A stretch of 64,000 nucleotides of DNA, from NCBI RefSeq assembly GCF_020567425.1, contig NZ_JAJCVJ010000002.1:1095068-1159067 (forward strand). The letters run 5' to 3'. This stretch comes from Salinirubrum litoreum. GTDB taxonomy: Archaea; Halobacteriota; Halobacteria; Halobacteriales; Haloferacaceae. The position numbers and the translations under genes were made by a program. Under the pieces are notes generated by a model, which was not told where the DNA came from, searched no databases, and saw only the letters and a list, made by a program, of their open reading frames with translations. Positions within the stretch are counted from its first letter, which is position 1. The number at the start of each line of letters is the position of its first letter. Positions 49,824 through 57,683 of the stretch are shown here, in pieces.

Positions 49824-50920
49824 GACCAACACCCCGTGGTATCGCGGTCGTCGGCGTCGCGGTCGGAGCCGTGGCGATGGCGCTCGCGTTCGGCGCACGC
49901 TCGCTGAACGCGCTCGTCGTCCCGGCGCTCGTGGCTCTCCTCGCGGCGGTCGTCCAACTCCGGTGGCTCGACCGCCCGACGCTCGACCGGACCCCACCGG
50001 CCGACGACTTCGTGGGCGAGACCGGCACCGCGACCCTGCGCTTCGAGACCGACGACCCCGTGTTCGCCAGCGTCACCGAGCGCGTCGCGGTCGGCAGTCG
50101 AGAAGACGGCGGTTCCCAGGAACACACGGTCGAGACGACGGTCGGCGGCGACCCCATCACGGTGCCGGTGTCGTTCGACGCCAGAGGCGAGGGTGTCGTC
50201 GGGCCGACCACCGTGACCGCCCGCGACGTGCTCGGACTCTTGGAGACGACGTTCGACTACACCGGGACCGACAGCTTCCTCGCCTACCCGCCGGTCAGAC
50301 CGCTCTCCGACACGGCGTGGCACGAACTCTCCGCGATGCGCGACGCCGGCGAGACGCCCGACCGCGACGAGTTCGACAGTTTGCGGGAGTACGACCGGGG
50401 CGACGCACTGCGCGACATCCACTGGAAGACGAGCGCGAAGCGCGACGACCTGATCGTCAAGCAGTTCGTCGCCGACGAGGACGACGACGCGGTCGTCCTC
50501 GCCGCCGGCGGCGACCCGGCCGACGCCGACCTGCTGGCCGAGGCGACCGCCAGCCTCGCGGTCGCGCTCTCGGAGGCCGGCGTCCCGGTCCACCTCGTCC
50601 TCCCGGAGACGACCGTCGAGTCGGGACTCGGCGGCGACCAGCGGGTCCGGATGCTGGAAGCACTCGCCCGGACCGCCGGTGGCGACCGCCCCGAGGTCGA
50701 CGCGGACGTGACGGTCGACGCCGAGGGCGGCCGGGCGACGATCAGGGTCGGGACGACCGAGACGACGTTCGAGCGACTGGTCGGTACCGCGACCGACGAC
50801 GTGGTTCGCGGCATCGCGGCTGTCGGCGGTGACGGGCGGTCGTCCGGTGGCGCGTCGACTGGCAGTGCGGGCGAACCTGACCCGCGACCCACCGCGGCCG
50901 ACGGAGGTGTCGACCGATGA
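49820..50920 (+). CDS. DUF58 domain membrane protein
   Basis: 366 residues. Two N-terminal helices (about residues 8-28 and 33-52), a beta-rich middle domain, and the DUF58 signature DEFDSLREYDRGDALRDIHW followed by KTSAKRDDLIVKQF (about residues 180-215). Related to VWA-like folds. The last 30 residues are Gly/Ser/Asp-rich. It likely works with the MoxR ATPase just upstream; start overlaps that gene's stop. Confidence 0.88.
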   Translation: MRPTPRGIAVVGVAVGAVAMALAFGARSLNALVVPALVALLAAVVQLRWLDRPTLDRTPPADDFVGETGTATLRFETDDPVFASVTERVAVGSREDGGSQEHTVETTVGGDPITVPVSFDARGEGVVGPTTVTARDVLGLLETTFDYTGTDSFLAYPPVRPLSDTAWHELSAMRDAGETPDRDEFDSLREYDRGDALRDIHWKTSAKRDDLIVKQFVADEDDDAVVLAAGGDPADADLLAEATASLAVALSEAGVPVHLVLPETTVESGLGGDQRVRMLEALARTAGGDRPEVDADVTVDAEGGRATIRVGTTETTFERLVGTATDDVVRGIAAVGGDGRSSGGASTGSAGEPDPRPTAADGGVDR

Positions 50921-53184
50921 GCGTCGGCGACATCCGGTCGCGGCTGTCGGGCGTGGGCGGAACCGGAGAGACGGACACCGCAGGCGACACGGGCGACACC
51001 GCATCCGGCATCGGTCCGTTCCGACTCGGGGCGTTCGTCGGGGTCGGCCTCCTCGTCCTCGCGTACGGGAACGTCCTCTACTACGTCACCGACATCGTCG
51101 GTGGCTCCGGCCTGTTGCTCGCGGTCGTCGCCGGGTCGCTCCTGTTGGCGACCGCACTCGGGCGGTTCCTCCGCCTCCGGAGTGCGGTCGTCTTCACGCT
51201 GGTCCTCTTCGCCGGGGGGTTCGCGGTCTACCTGCTGTCGATTCCGACGAGTCAGTTGTCCGTCCTCACGGCCGACCGACTGTTCGGCGACACCATCGCC
51301 CTCCTGTCGGGGCTGTCGGTCCTGCGACTGACCGAGGCGGGCGTCTGGGCGCTCGCTATCGCACCGGGGCCGACGTTCCTCGCGTGGTATCTCGTCGTTC
51401 GCCGACGGTACGTCCTCTCGGCGGCGGCCGGCGGGGCGGCGCTGACCTTCTTCGTGCTGACGGGTGACGCGAACCCAGTCGTCACGCTGGCCGGCGCGAT
51501 CGGTGCGGCCGGCGCGGTCGGCTTCGGCACGCTCCACGAACGCGGCGGGACACAGGCGCAGTTCGACACGCTGGCGACGGTGCTGGCGGCGATGATCGTC
51601 GTCTCGGCGACCCTCTCGCTCGTGCCCGGCGGGGCCGCACAGCCGCTCGACCCGGATCCGGGTGCCGGCACCATCGAGCAGAACCTCGTGTCCGCACAGG
51701 ACGAGGTGCAGATTCAGGGGAGCATCGAACTCTCCCCGCAGGTTCGGTTCTCCGTCGAGAGCACCGAACCGCAGTACTGGAAGACGACCTCCTTCGACCG
51801 GTACACCGGCGGCGGCTGGGTCAGGACCGAGGGGACGAGTCCGTACCCCGGCAGACTCCAGTCGCCGCCCGGTGCCTCGCGGCCGGTCCGCCAGACCGTG
51901 ACCGCCGAGACGCGACTGGACGCGCTCCCCTCGGCCTGGAAGCCGGTCTCGCTGTCCGGGTCGGCGGTCGGGAACGCGCAGGTGACCCATCAGGGCGACC
52001 TGCGACCCGGCACGGCGCTGCTGCCGGGTGAGACGTACACCGTCGAGAGTCAGGTGCCCCAGTACACCCGCGAACAGCTTCGACGCTCCGGGTCGGACTA
52101 CCCGAGCGAGATCGAGTCGACGTACACGCAACTGCCGAGCAGTACCTCCGAGCGCCTGCGCATCCGGTCTGCGGAGGTCGCCGGCGGCTACGACAACCCC
52201 TACGACAAGGCGGTCGCGGTCCGCGACTACCTCCAGGAGAACAAGACCTACTCGCTGGACGTCCAGCGCCCCTCGGGCGACATCGCGGACCGGTTCCTGT
52301 TCGAGATGGAGTCGGGCTACTGCACCTACTACGCGACGACGATGGTCGTCATGCTCCGGTCGCAGGGCGTGCCGGCCCGGTTCGTGACGGGGTACACGCC
52401 CGGCGAACAGGTCGGCGAGGACCGGTACGTCGTGCGCGGTCTCGACTCCCACGCGTGGGTCGAGGTGTACTTCGCGGACGTGGGCTGGGTCCGGTTCGAC
52501 CCGACGCCCGCCAGCGACCGGCAGAACGCCGAGGCGACGCGCCTCGATCAGGCGCGACTCGACGGCGAGGAGGGCGTGGACACCACCGAGACGCAACCGC
52601 CGAACGAGACCGCGACGACGCCGGGGTCGCCGGACGCGAACACGACGGGGATCAACGGGACGAACAACACCACGCTCAACCAGGAGCGACTGATCGAGCA
52701 ACTCGGCGGCGACGGGAACACGACCGCCGCGACGACCGGCCCCCCGGGTGCCGAGAGTGCAGACGACGGCCCCCTCGGTGGACTGCCGGACACCCGGACG
52801 CTCGCGCTCGGGTTGATCGCGCTGGTCGGCGCGGTCGCGGGCGCGCGTCGGACGGGCGTCACGACACGGGCCTACCGGAGCGTCTGGCTCCGCTTCCACG
52901 GGAAGCGGCGCGATCCGACGACCGACACGGTGCGGGCGTTCGAGCGACTGGAGTACCTGCTCGCCCGGCAGTACCGCCCGCGCAGAGACGGCGAGACGGT
53001 GCGGGCGTACCTCGACGCGCTCTCGCGGGTCGGCCTCGACGACCGGGCGAAGCGGGTGGGGTCGATCTACGAACGCGCCCAGTACGCCGGCGAGGTGTCC
53101 CGCGAGGACGCCGACGAGGCGATCGACCTCGTGGGGCAACTGGTGACGGAACGCACGCCGATCATCGGTCGACTGCGGTCGTGA
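50917..53184 (+). CDS. Transglutaminase-like membrane protein, TgpA type
   Basis: 755 residues. About seven membrane helices in the first 240 residues, then an extracytoplasmic transglutaminase-core domain. The catalytic triad is Cys469 (ESGYCTYYATTMV), His512 (LDSHAWVEVYF) and Asp528 (VRFDPTP). A Thr/Asn-rich linker follows (about residues 545-620), then one more helix and a C-terminal DUF4129-like cytosolic part. This is the standard MoxR-DUF58-TgpA operon. It is expected to act outside on peptides or surface proteins; substrates unknown. Confidence 0.9.
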   Translation: MSVGDIRSRLSGVGGTGETDTAGDTGDTASGIGPFRLGAFVGVGLLVLAYGNVLYYVTDIVGGSGLLLAVVAGSLLLATALGRFLRLRSAVVFTLVLFAGGFAVYLLSIPTSQLSVLTADRLFGDTIALLSGLSVLRLTEAGVWALAIAPGPTFLAWYLVVRRRYVLSAAAGGAALTFFVLTGDANPVVTLAGAIGAAGAVGFGTLHERGGTQAQFDTLATVLAAMIVVSATLSLVPGGAAQPLDPDPGAGTIEQNLVSAQDEVQIQGSIELSPQVRFSVESTEPQYWKTTSFDRYTGGGWVRTEGTSPYPGRLQSPPGASRPVRQTVTAETRLDALPSAWKPVSLSGSAVGNAQVTHQGDLRPGTALLPGETYTVESQVPQYTREQLRRSGSDYPSEIESTYTQLPSSTSERLRIRSAEVAGGYDNPYDKAVAVRDYLQENKTYSLDVQRPSGDIADRFLFEMESGYCTYYATTMVVMLRSQGVPARFVTGYTPGEQVGEDRYVVRGLDSHAWVEVYFADVGWVRFDPTPASDRQNAEATRLDQARLDGEEGVDTTETQPPNETATTPGSPDANTTGINGTNNTTLNQERLIEQLGGDGNTTAATTGPPGAESADDGPLGGLPDTRTLALGLIALVGAVAGARRTGVTTRAYRSVWLRFHGKRRDPTTDTVRAFERLEYLLARQYRPRRDGETVRAYLDALSRVGLDDRAKRVGSIYERAQYAGEVSREDADEAIDLVGQLVTERTPIIGRLRS

Positions 53185-53244
53185 GTCCCCCGGAATCGGT
53201 GTGCGGGACGGTCACGCACCCCCGTCGGATCGGGATTCCGAAAC

Positions 53245-53254
53245 CTTCAATTAC
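53245..53254 (+). promoter_or_regulatory. TATA-like box of tRNA-Val
   Basis: CTTCAATTAC lies about 48 bases before the mature tRNA, giving room for a 5' leader of about 20 bases after initiation near 53275. Confidence 0.45.
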
Positions 53255-53297
53255 CGTGGCGGGGTACGATTGGATGCGACGAGACGCATACCAGATC

Positions 53298-53372
53298 GGG
53301 TTGGTGGTCTAGTCTGGTTATGACACCTCCTTGACATGGAGGAGGCCGGCAGTTCAAATCTGCCCCAACCCA
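53298..53372 (+). tRNA. tRNA-Val (anticodon GAC)
   Basis: 75 bases with discriminator A. Acceptor GGGTTGG pairs with CCAACCC at 53365-53371. The anticodon arm CCTCC-TTGACAT-GGAGG gives GAC. T arm GGCAG-TTCAAAT-CTGCC is canonical. No intron or CCA encoded. Confidence 0.95.
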
Positions 53373-53456
53373 CTTCTTCCGTCTTTCAGGCCCGACAGTC
53401 GCCTCCGAAGCGGGCCGTCTCCCGGGACCCGACCCCCGAGCGACCGCACCGTTCTC

Positions 53457-54686
53457 TCACAACCCGACCGCCTCGGCGTGGCCGACGAACCCGGATCGAC
53501 TCAGTCCCACGTCGTCCCGCACCTTCCGCCGCAGGCCACCCATATCGCGCTCGCTCGTCACGAAGACGTTCTCGTCGCCGGCACCCGCGTTCTCGGCCGA
53601 CTCGGCTCCGAACCACAGCGAGTGAGCCGCGATCTTCTGTGGGTCCCAGACGGTGCCGAGGAACCGGTTCCCCTCGCCGGTGCCGACGAAGACGCAGGTG
53701 TCGGTGCCGTCACTGCCGACGCTGCGACCGGGCTGGATCTGCACGTCGAGGAAGTGGTTCGCGTTCACGTCCGGGTCGGTCCCGCGCAGGGCGATGCCGG
53801 CGTCGGTCTGGGCGTCGCAGAAGATGCGCTCGAAGGCGTTCCCGTTGATGAACCCGTAGCCGTCGTCGCTGTTCGGGGCGTCACACCGCAGTTCGAGGCC
53901 GGTGCCGAACCCGTAGACGTACACCTCCTGGACCGACTGGAAGGCGATGCCCGACGCGCTGGTCGCAAGCGAGACGCCGACGCTGGTCGTGTCCGAATCA
54001 CGGGGACCGTTCAGGAACAGCCCGCGAACCGGCCCGCGACAGCGCCAGCGCAGGGGTTTGTCGGCGGTGTCGTAGAGGATGTCGTGCATCGGCTCCTCGG
54101 GGCCGGCCATCACCGACGCGCCGGGACCGACGCGCCAGTAGTCGTTGTCGCAACTGACGACCGCCGACTCGTAGTCGATGTCCGCCCCCGGAACGTCCAC
54201 GACACCGTTACAGACGTGGCCCGCCGGTGCCACCTCGAAGACGTTCGCGTCCCGCGCGGGCCGGACCCACGCGCCGTTCAGATCGAGCGTGACGTACGGC
54301 GGGATCTGGAGGTCCGCGAAGCTGTACGTCGCGGTCGGATCCAGACGGACGACACCTCGGCGGTGTTCCTCGTAGGTGGCGAGCAGTGCGGCCTGCACGT
54401 CACCCGGGGGGGTGAACGCGAGACCGGTTCCGATGCGTGCCGACGTGTCGCCGCCGGCGTCGGCGTCAGACTCCTCGCTCGCGGCGGTCGCGGGCGACGA
54501 CCCACCGCCGGTCCGCGTTCCGAGTCCGTAGCCGCCGAGGAGGCCAGCAGAGCCGAGCAAGCCGGCGCCCAGCGCCTGCCGGCGCGAGACCGAGAGGTCG
54601 TCGCGGGCGTCGAGTACGTCGGCGACCCGGCTGGCGAGTTCGTCGAGCTGTGCGTCCGAGAGGTGTAGAGGGCTGTCAGCGGGCAC
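53457..54686 (-). CDS. Tat-anchored surface protein with beta-helix-like domain
   Basis: 409 residues from the GTG at 54686. N-terminal LHLSDAQLDELASRVADVL is a helix, then VSRRQALGAGLLGSAGLLGG, a twin-arginine-like signal with hydrophobic core that probably stays as an anchor. After a Gly/Ser/Asp-rich stalk the ectodomain has LDLNGAWVRPA, GFINGNAFERIFCDAQTD and ANHFLDVQIQPGRS, the stacked short strands of pectate-lyase-like right-handed beta-helices, and several cysteines. Such folds bind or cleave polysaccharides and also occur in virus tail spikes. Position: 84 bases after tRNA-Val, convergent. The longer reading to 54806 is less likely. Confidence 0.65.
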   Translation of the reverse strand: MPADSPLHLSDAQLDELASRVADVLDARDDLSVSRRQALGAGLLGSAGLLGGYGLGTRTGGGSSPATAASEESDADAGGDTSARIGTGLAFTPPGDVQAALLATYEEHRRGVVRLDPTATYSFADLQIPPYVTLDLNGAWVRPARDANVFEVAPAGHVCNGVVDVPGADIDYESAVVSCDNDYWRVGPGASVMAGPEEPMHDILYDTADKPLRWRCRGPVRGLFLNGPRDSDTTSVGVSLATSASGIAFQSVQEVYVYGFGTGLELRCDAPNSDDGYGFINGNAFERIFCDAQTDAGIALRGTDPDVNANHFLDVQIQPGRSVGSDGTDTCVFVGTGEGNRFLGTVWDPQKIAAHSLWFGAESAENAGAGDENVFVTSERDMGGLRRKVRDDVGLSRSGFVGHAEAVGL

Positions 54687-54798
54687 GTGATACCACCGGT
54701 TACCGGTTGACAGGCCATCCACGGGGATAAATCGTGTGTCCGTCTCGCAGTCGGGGAACAAGGTTCGGTACCAAGTCACACTCGGCGGACGGGAAACA

Positions 54799-54810
54799 AC
54801 TTTCAATACC
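54799..54810 (+). promoter_or_regulatory. TATA box of the CBS-domain gene
   Basis: ACTTTCAATACC is about 31 bases before the ATG at 54836, allowing a leader of only a few bases. Confidence 0.55.
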
Positions 54811-54835
54811 TGCGCGCGTCTACGTCAAGCACGTC

Positions 54836-55975
54836 ATGGACATTGCTGATATTGTAATCCGGGAGTACGTCGAGGTAGACGCGGGCAAACGTCTGGGCAA
54901 GGTCCGCGCCATCTTCGAGCGGGAGAACCCGAAGGGCATCGTCGTCACCGAAGACGGCGAGTACGCCGGGGTGATCGGCGAGCGCCAACTCGTCCAGAGC
55001 CACATCGAAGACAACACGAAGGCCTCGGCACTGATGAAGTCGGCACCGCGCATCGACCGCTACGAGGACATCCGCGAGGTCGCCCGCGTCCTCGTCGAGG
55101 GCGGCGTGAAGATCGCCCCCGTCTACGAGGGCGAGAAGCTCTACGGCGTCATCACCGAGGACGCCATCCTCGACGCCGTCATCGAGAACCTCGACGCGCT
55201 GACCGTCGAGCAGATCTACACCGAAGACATCGTCACCATCGACGACGACGACCGCGTCGGTCGTGCGATCAACCGCCTGCGCGAACACGGTATCTCCCGG
55301 CTCCCGGTCGTCGACGACGGGAACCTCGTCGGCGTCGTGACGACCCACGACATCGTGGACTTCGTCGTCCGCGACCAGGACCGACAGGGCAAGCGCGACC
55401 GCGCCGGCGACATCGACCGGATGCTCGACCTGCCGGTGTACGACCTGATGTCGTCGCCGGTCGTCACCGCGACCCCCGGCGAGACGGTCCAGACCGCCGT
55501 CGAGCGTATGCTGGCCGAGAACATCGCCGGTCTGATCGTCACGCCCGAGGACGACGACAGCGAGATTCTCGGCGTCGTCACGAAGACCGACGTGCTCCGG
55601 GCGCTCACCTTCACCGAGGAGGAGCAGATGGACGTGCAGATCACCAACATCGGCCTGCTCGACACCATCACCCGTGAGGAGATCACGAACGCGATCACCG
55701 AGGTCGCGGACAAGTACTCCCGGATGCAGGTCCACCACGCCCACGTCCGGTTCCACGAGCACAAAGAGAAGCTCCGTGGTACGCCGCTGATCCAGGCGCA
55801 GATCCGGCTCCGGACCAGCCACGGCCAACTGGCCGGCTCCGGCGAGGGCTACGGCGCGGAACACGCCTTCCACGTCGCGCTCGACAAACTGGAGCGCAAC
55901 GTCCTCGAACTGAAGGGCGTCAACGCCGACGAGAAGTACCAGGGACAGCTCCTGCGGAAACTCGGCGAACTGTAA
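54836..55975 (+). CDS. Four-CBS-domain protein with HPF/S30AE-like C-terminal domain
   Basis: 379 residues from the ATG at 54836. Four CBS repeats cover residues about 1-265; examples of motif ends are GIVVTEDGEYAGVIGERQL, IAPVYEGEKLYGVITEDAI, ISRLPVVDDGNLVGVVTTHD and LIVTPEDDDSEILGVVTKTD. CBS pairs bind adenosyl ligands such as ATP or AMP. From about residue 266 the chain changes: DVQITNIGLLDTITREEI, HHAHVRFHEHKEKLRG and YGAEHAFHVALDKLERNV resemble the beta-alpha fold of the ribosome hibernation factor HPF/RaiA (S30AE). An energy-sensing ribosome-silencing role is inferred; archaeal ribosome dimerisation factors of this kind have been described from Pyrococcus. The gene is monocistronic. Confidence 0.8.
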   Translation: MDIADIVIREYVEVDAGKRLGKVRAIFERENPKGIVVTEDGEYAGVIGERQLVQSHIEDNTKASALMKSAPRIDRYEDIREVARVLVEGGVKIAPVYEGEKLYGVITEDAILDAVIENLDALTVEQIYTEDIVTIDDDDRVGRAINRLREHGISRLPVVDDGNLVGVVTTHDIVDFVVRDQDRQGKRDRAGDIDRMLDLPVYDLMSSPVVTATPGETVQTAVERMLAENIAGLIVTPEDDDSEILGVVTKTDVLRALTFTEEEQMDVQITNIGLLDTITREEITNAITEVADKYSRMQVHHAHVRFHEHKEKLRGTPLIQAQIRLRTSHGQLAGSGEGYGAEHAFHVALDKLERNVLELKGVNADEKYQGQLLRKLGEL

Positions 55976-56047
55976 GCCGACGCCGTCCTCTCGGTGTCGG
56001 CCAGTGCCGTCCTCTCGGCACGAGCCAACGCCGTTCTCCAGATCGAC

Positions 56048-56746
56048 TCAGAACTCTTCGACCGCCGACAGTCCGGCGTCGGTGATCTGGAACTGCGCGC
56101 TCTCGCCGGCCGCTTTCGCGCGGTGTTTCTCGAGTGTCGCGCGGCGATTCCCGCCCCGGAAGCGATCCAGCCTGAGGACGGCGGCGGTCAGGTGCTCGAG
56201 CGTGTTCCCCCCGAGCGGCCGCACCCGGTCGCTGTCCGGGTCGGCGAACACCTGGTTCGTCAGGACGACCGCGACGTCGTGTCTCCGGGCGAGCGACAGC
56301 AGGTGCTGGACCTGTCGCCCGAGTCGCCGCAAGGTGTCGCCGGCCTGCTGGTCCTCGCCACGCTGGAGGCGGTAGAAGCCCGTCGCGGAGTCGAGGACGA
56401 TCAGGTCGGCGGTGTCGGCGAAGTCGGCGGTGTCCCGGACCGCCTGTTCCTGGTCCTCGAAGTCGTAGGCCTCCGAGACGACGATCCGGGACGTGATGTC
56501 CTCGACGCTCTGCTCGGGCGTCGCCACGGCGTCGGCGAGTTGCTGGAACCGTTCGAGCGACAGACCCTCGGTGTCGACGTACACCGCCCGGCCGCCGTCG
56601 GCCGCGACCGCGACCGCCGCGGACAGCGCGAGGTTCGTCTTCCCGGCGGCTGGCTCGCCGTACACCTGCGTCACCGCGCCGCGCTCGAACCCGCCCCCCA
56701 GCAGATCGTCGACCGGCGCACAGCCCGTCGTCAGATGGTCGGTCAC
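56048..56746 (-). CDS. radB: RadB, RadA paralog
   Basis: 232 residues with a GTG start at 56746. RecA fold: Walker A YGEPAAGKTNLALS, the following VYVDTEGLSLERFQQ and Walker B LIVLDSATGFYR, then VVLTNQVF and PLGGNTLEHL. It lacks the N-terminal HhH domain of RadA. RadB is a recombination mediator that helps load RadA in haloarchaea. Reverse TATA-like GCTTTTACC (about 56770-56778) fits the start. It is divergent from the RuvC-like gene, sharing an intergenic region of 70 bases with both promoters. Confidence 0.93.
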   Translation of the reverse strand: MTDHLTTGCAPVDDLLGGGFERGAVTQVYGEPAAGKTNLALSAAVAVAADGGRAVYVDTEGLSLERFQQLADAVATPEQSVEDITSRIVVSEAYDFEDQEQAVRDTADFADTADLIVLDSATGFYRLQRGEDQQAGDTLRRLGRQVQHLLSLARRHDVAVVLTNQVFADPDSDRVRPLGGNTLEHLTAAVLRLDRFRGGNRRATLEKHRAKAAGESAQFQITDAGLSAVEEF

Positions 56747-56782
56747 ACCCCGAGTTGGCGCGGTCTCCGGTAAAAGCTCCCG

Positions 56783-56794
56783 GTACGTTTACTC
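56783..56794 (+). promoter_or_regulatory. Promoter of the RuvC-like gene, divergent from radB
   Basis: GTACGTTTACTC is centred about 27 bases before the GTG at 56817. Together with the radB box at about 56770-56778 it makes a compact back-to-back promoter pair. Confidence 0.5.
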
Positions 56795-56816
56795 TCTCGG
56801 CCGCCTACTGCCGGGT

Positions 56817-57584
56817 GTGATCGTCGTCGCCACCGAGGACTTCGAGTTGTACCACGACGCCGTGGCCGAACTCCGCGACCGGGGTGTCACCTTCACCACG
56901 ATCCAACCGGACGAGCCACTGCCAGACGGGACGCGCGTCGTCGTCACGAGCCCCGCAGACCACGTCGCCGCACTCGCGGCAGACGACGGACCTGGCGACG
57001 GCGACACTGCCGACGTGACCGTCGTGCGAGCGACCGGCGAGGAGGCCCGGCGGGCGGTCGAGGAGGCGCTGGCGTCACTGCGAGGCTCGGGCGGCCGGAC
57101 CGTCATCGGCGTCGACCCGGGCGAACGACCGGGCATCGCGGTGTTGTCGGGCGAGACGGTCGTCGCGGTCTTCCACGTCCCGCTCTCGGACGCGGTGGCG
57201 ACGATCGAACGGGAGGCGGCCGACGCGGTCGACCCGCTGGTCCGGATCGGCGACGGCGCACGACTGCAGGGGGCGACGATCGTCAACGAGATCGAGGACG
57301 TGCCCGTCGAGGTGGTCGACGAGACCGGGACGACGCCGTACCTCGGCACCGGGACGCGCGGGATGGGCGACGTGCTCGCCGCGGTGAACATCGCGCGACT
57401 CGAAGGTGAGCGCGTCGACGCCCGGGACGTGGACCCGACCGACGGGGAGTTGCAGGTCATCAAGAACCGCTCCCGGCGTGAGGGTGACGCGAACCGGGCG
57501 ATCGACGAGTCGCTCGCACGCCGGGTCGCGTCGGGGGAGTTGACCATCGAGGAGGCGGTTGAGGAACACCGGGACGAGGAGTGA
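56817..57584 (+). CDS. RuvC/YqgF-like RNase H-fold protein
   Basis: 255 residues from the GTG at 56817; longer readings run through radB. The first 90 residues form a small alpha-beta domain. The conserved part starts VIGVDPGERPGIAVLSG (Asp100), the G-x-D-P-G motif of RuvC and YqgF nucleases. It continues with VEVVDETGTT (Asp168/Glu169), matching the V-D-E-x-x-T-T motif, and GMGDVLAAVNIARLEG (Asp185), matching the last acidic site. The spacing fits a nuclease active site. Archaeal homologs exist, including DUF460-related proteins. A role in junction or repair processing is inferred from the motif and from divergent transcription with radB. Confidence 0.6.
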   Translation: MIVVATEDFELYHDAVAELRDRGVTFTTIQPDEPLPDGTRVVVTSPADHVAALAADDGPGDGDTADVTVVRATGEEARRAVEEALASLRGSGGRTVIGVDPGERPGIAVLSGETVVAVFHVPLSDAVATIEREAADAVDPLVRIGDGARLQGATIVNEIEDVPVEVVDETGTTPYLGTGTRGMGDVLAAVNIARLEGERVDARDVDPTDGELQVIKNRSRREGDANRAIDESLARRVASGELTIEEAVEEHRDEE

Positions 57585-57683
57585 GTTCTCCTCACGGCCG
57601 TCCCAGCACACGGGCCACACACCCGACGAGTCGGCTTGGCGGTTCGGAACCCATTTGACGCCTGCCCGTCCATCACCACCCGA

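Noticed and set aside
56493-56816. Extension of the RuvC-like protein into radB
   Set aside because: It is the complement of the radB coding sequence; the promoter lies at 56783-56794.
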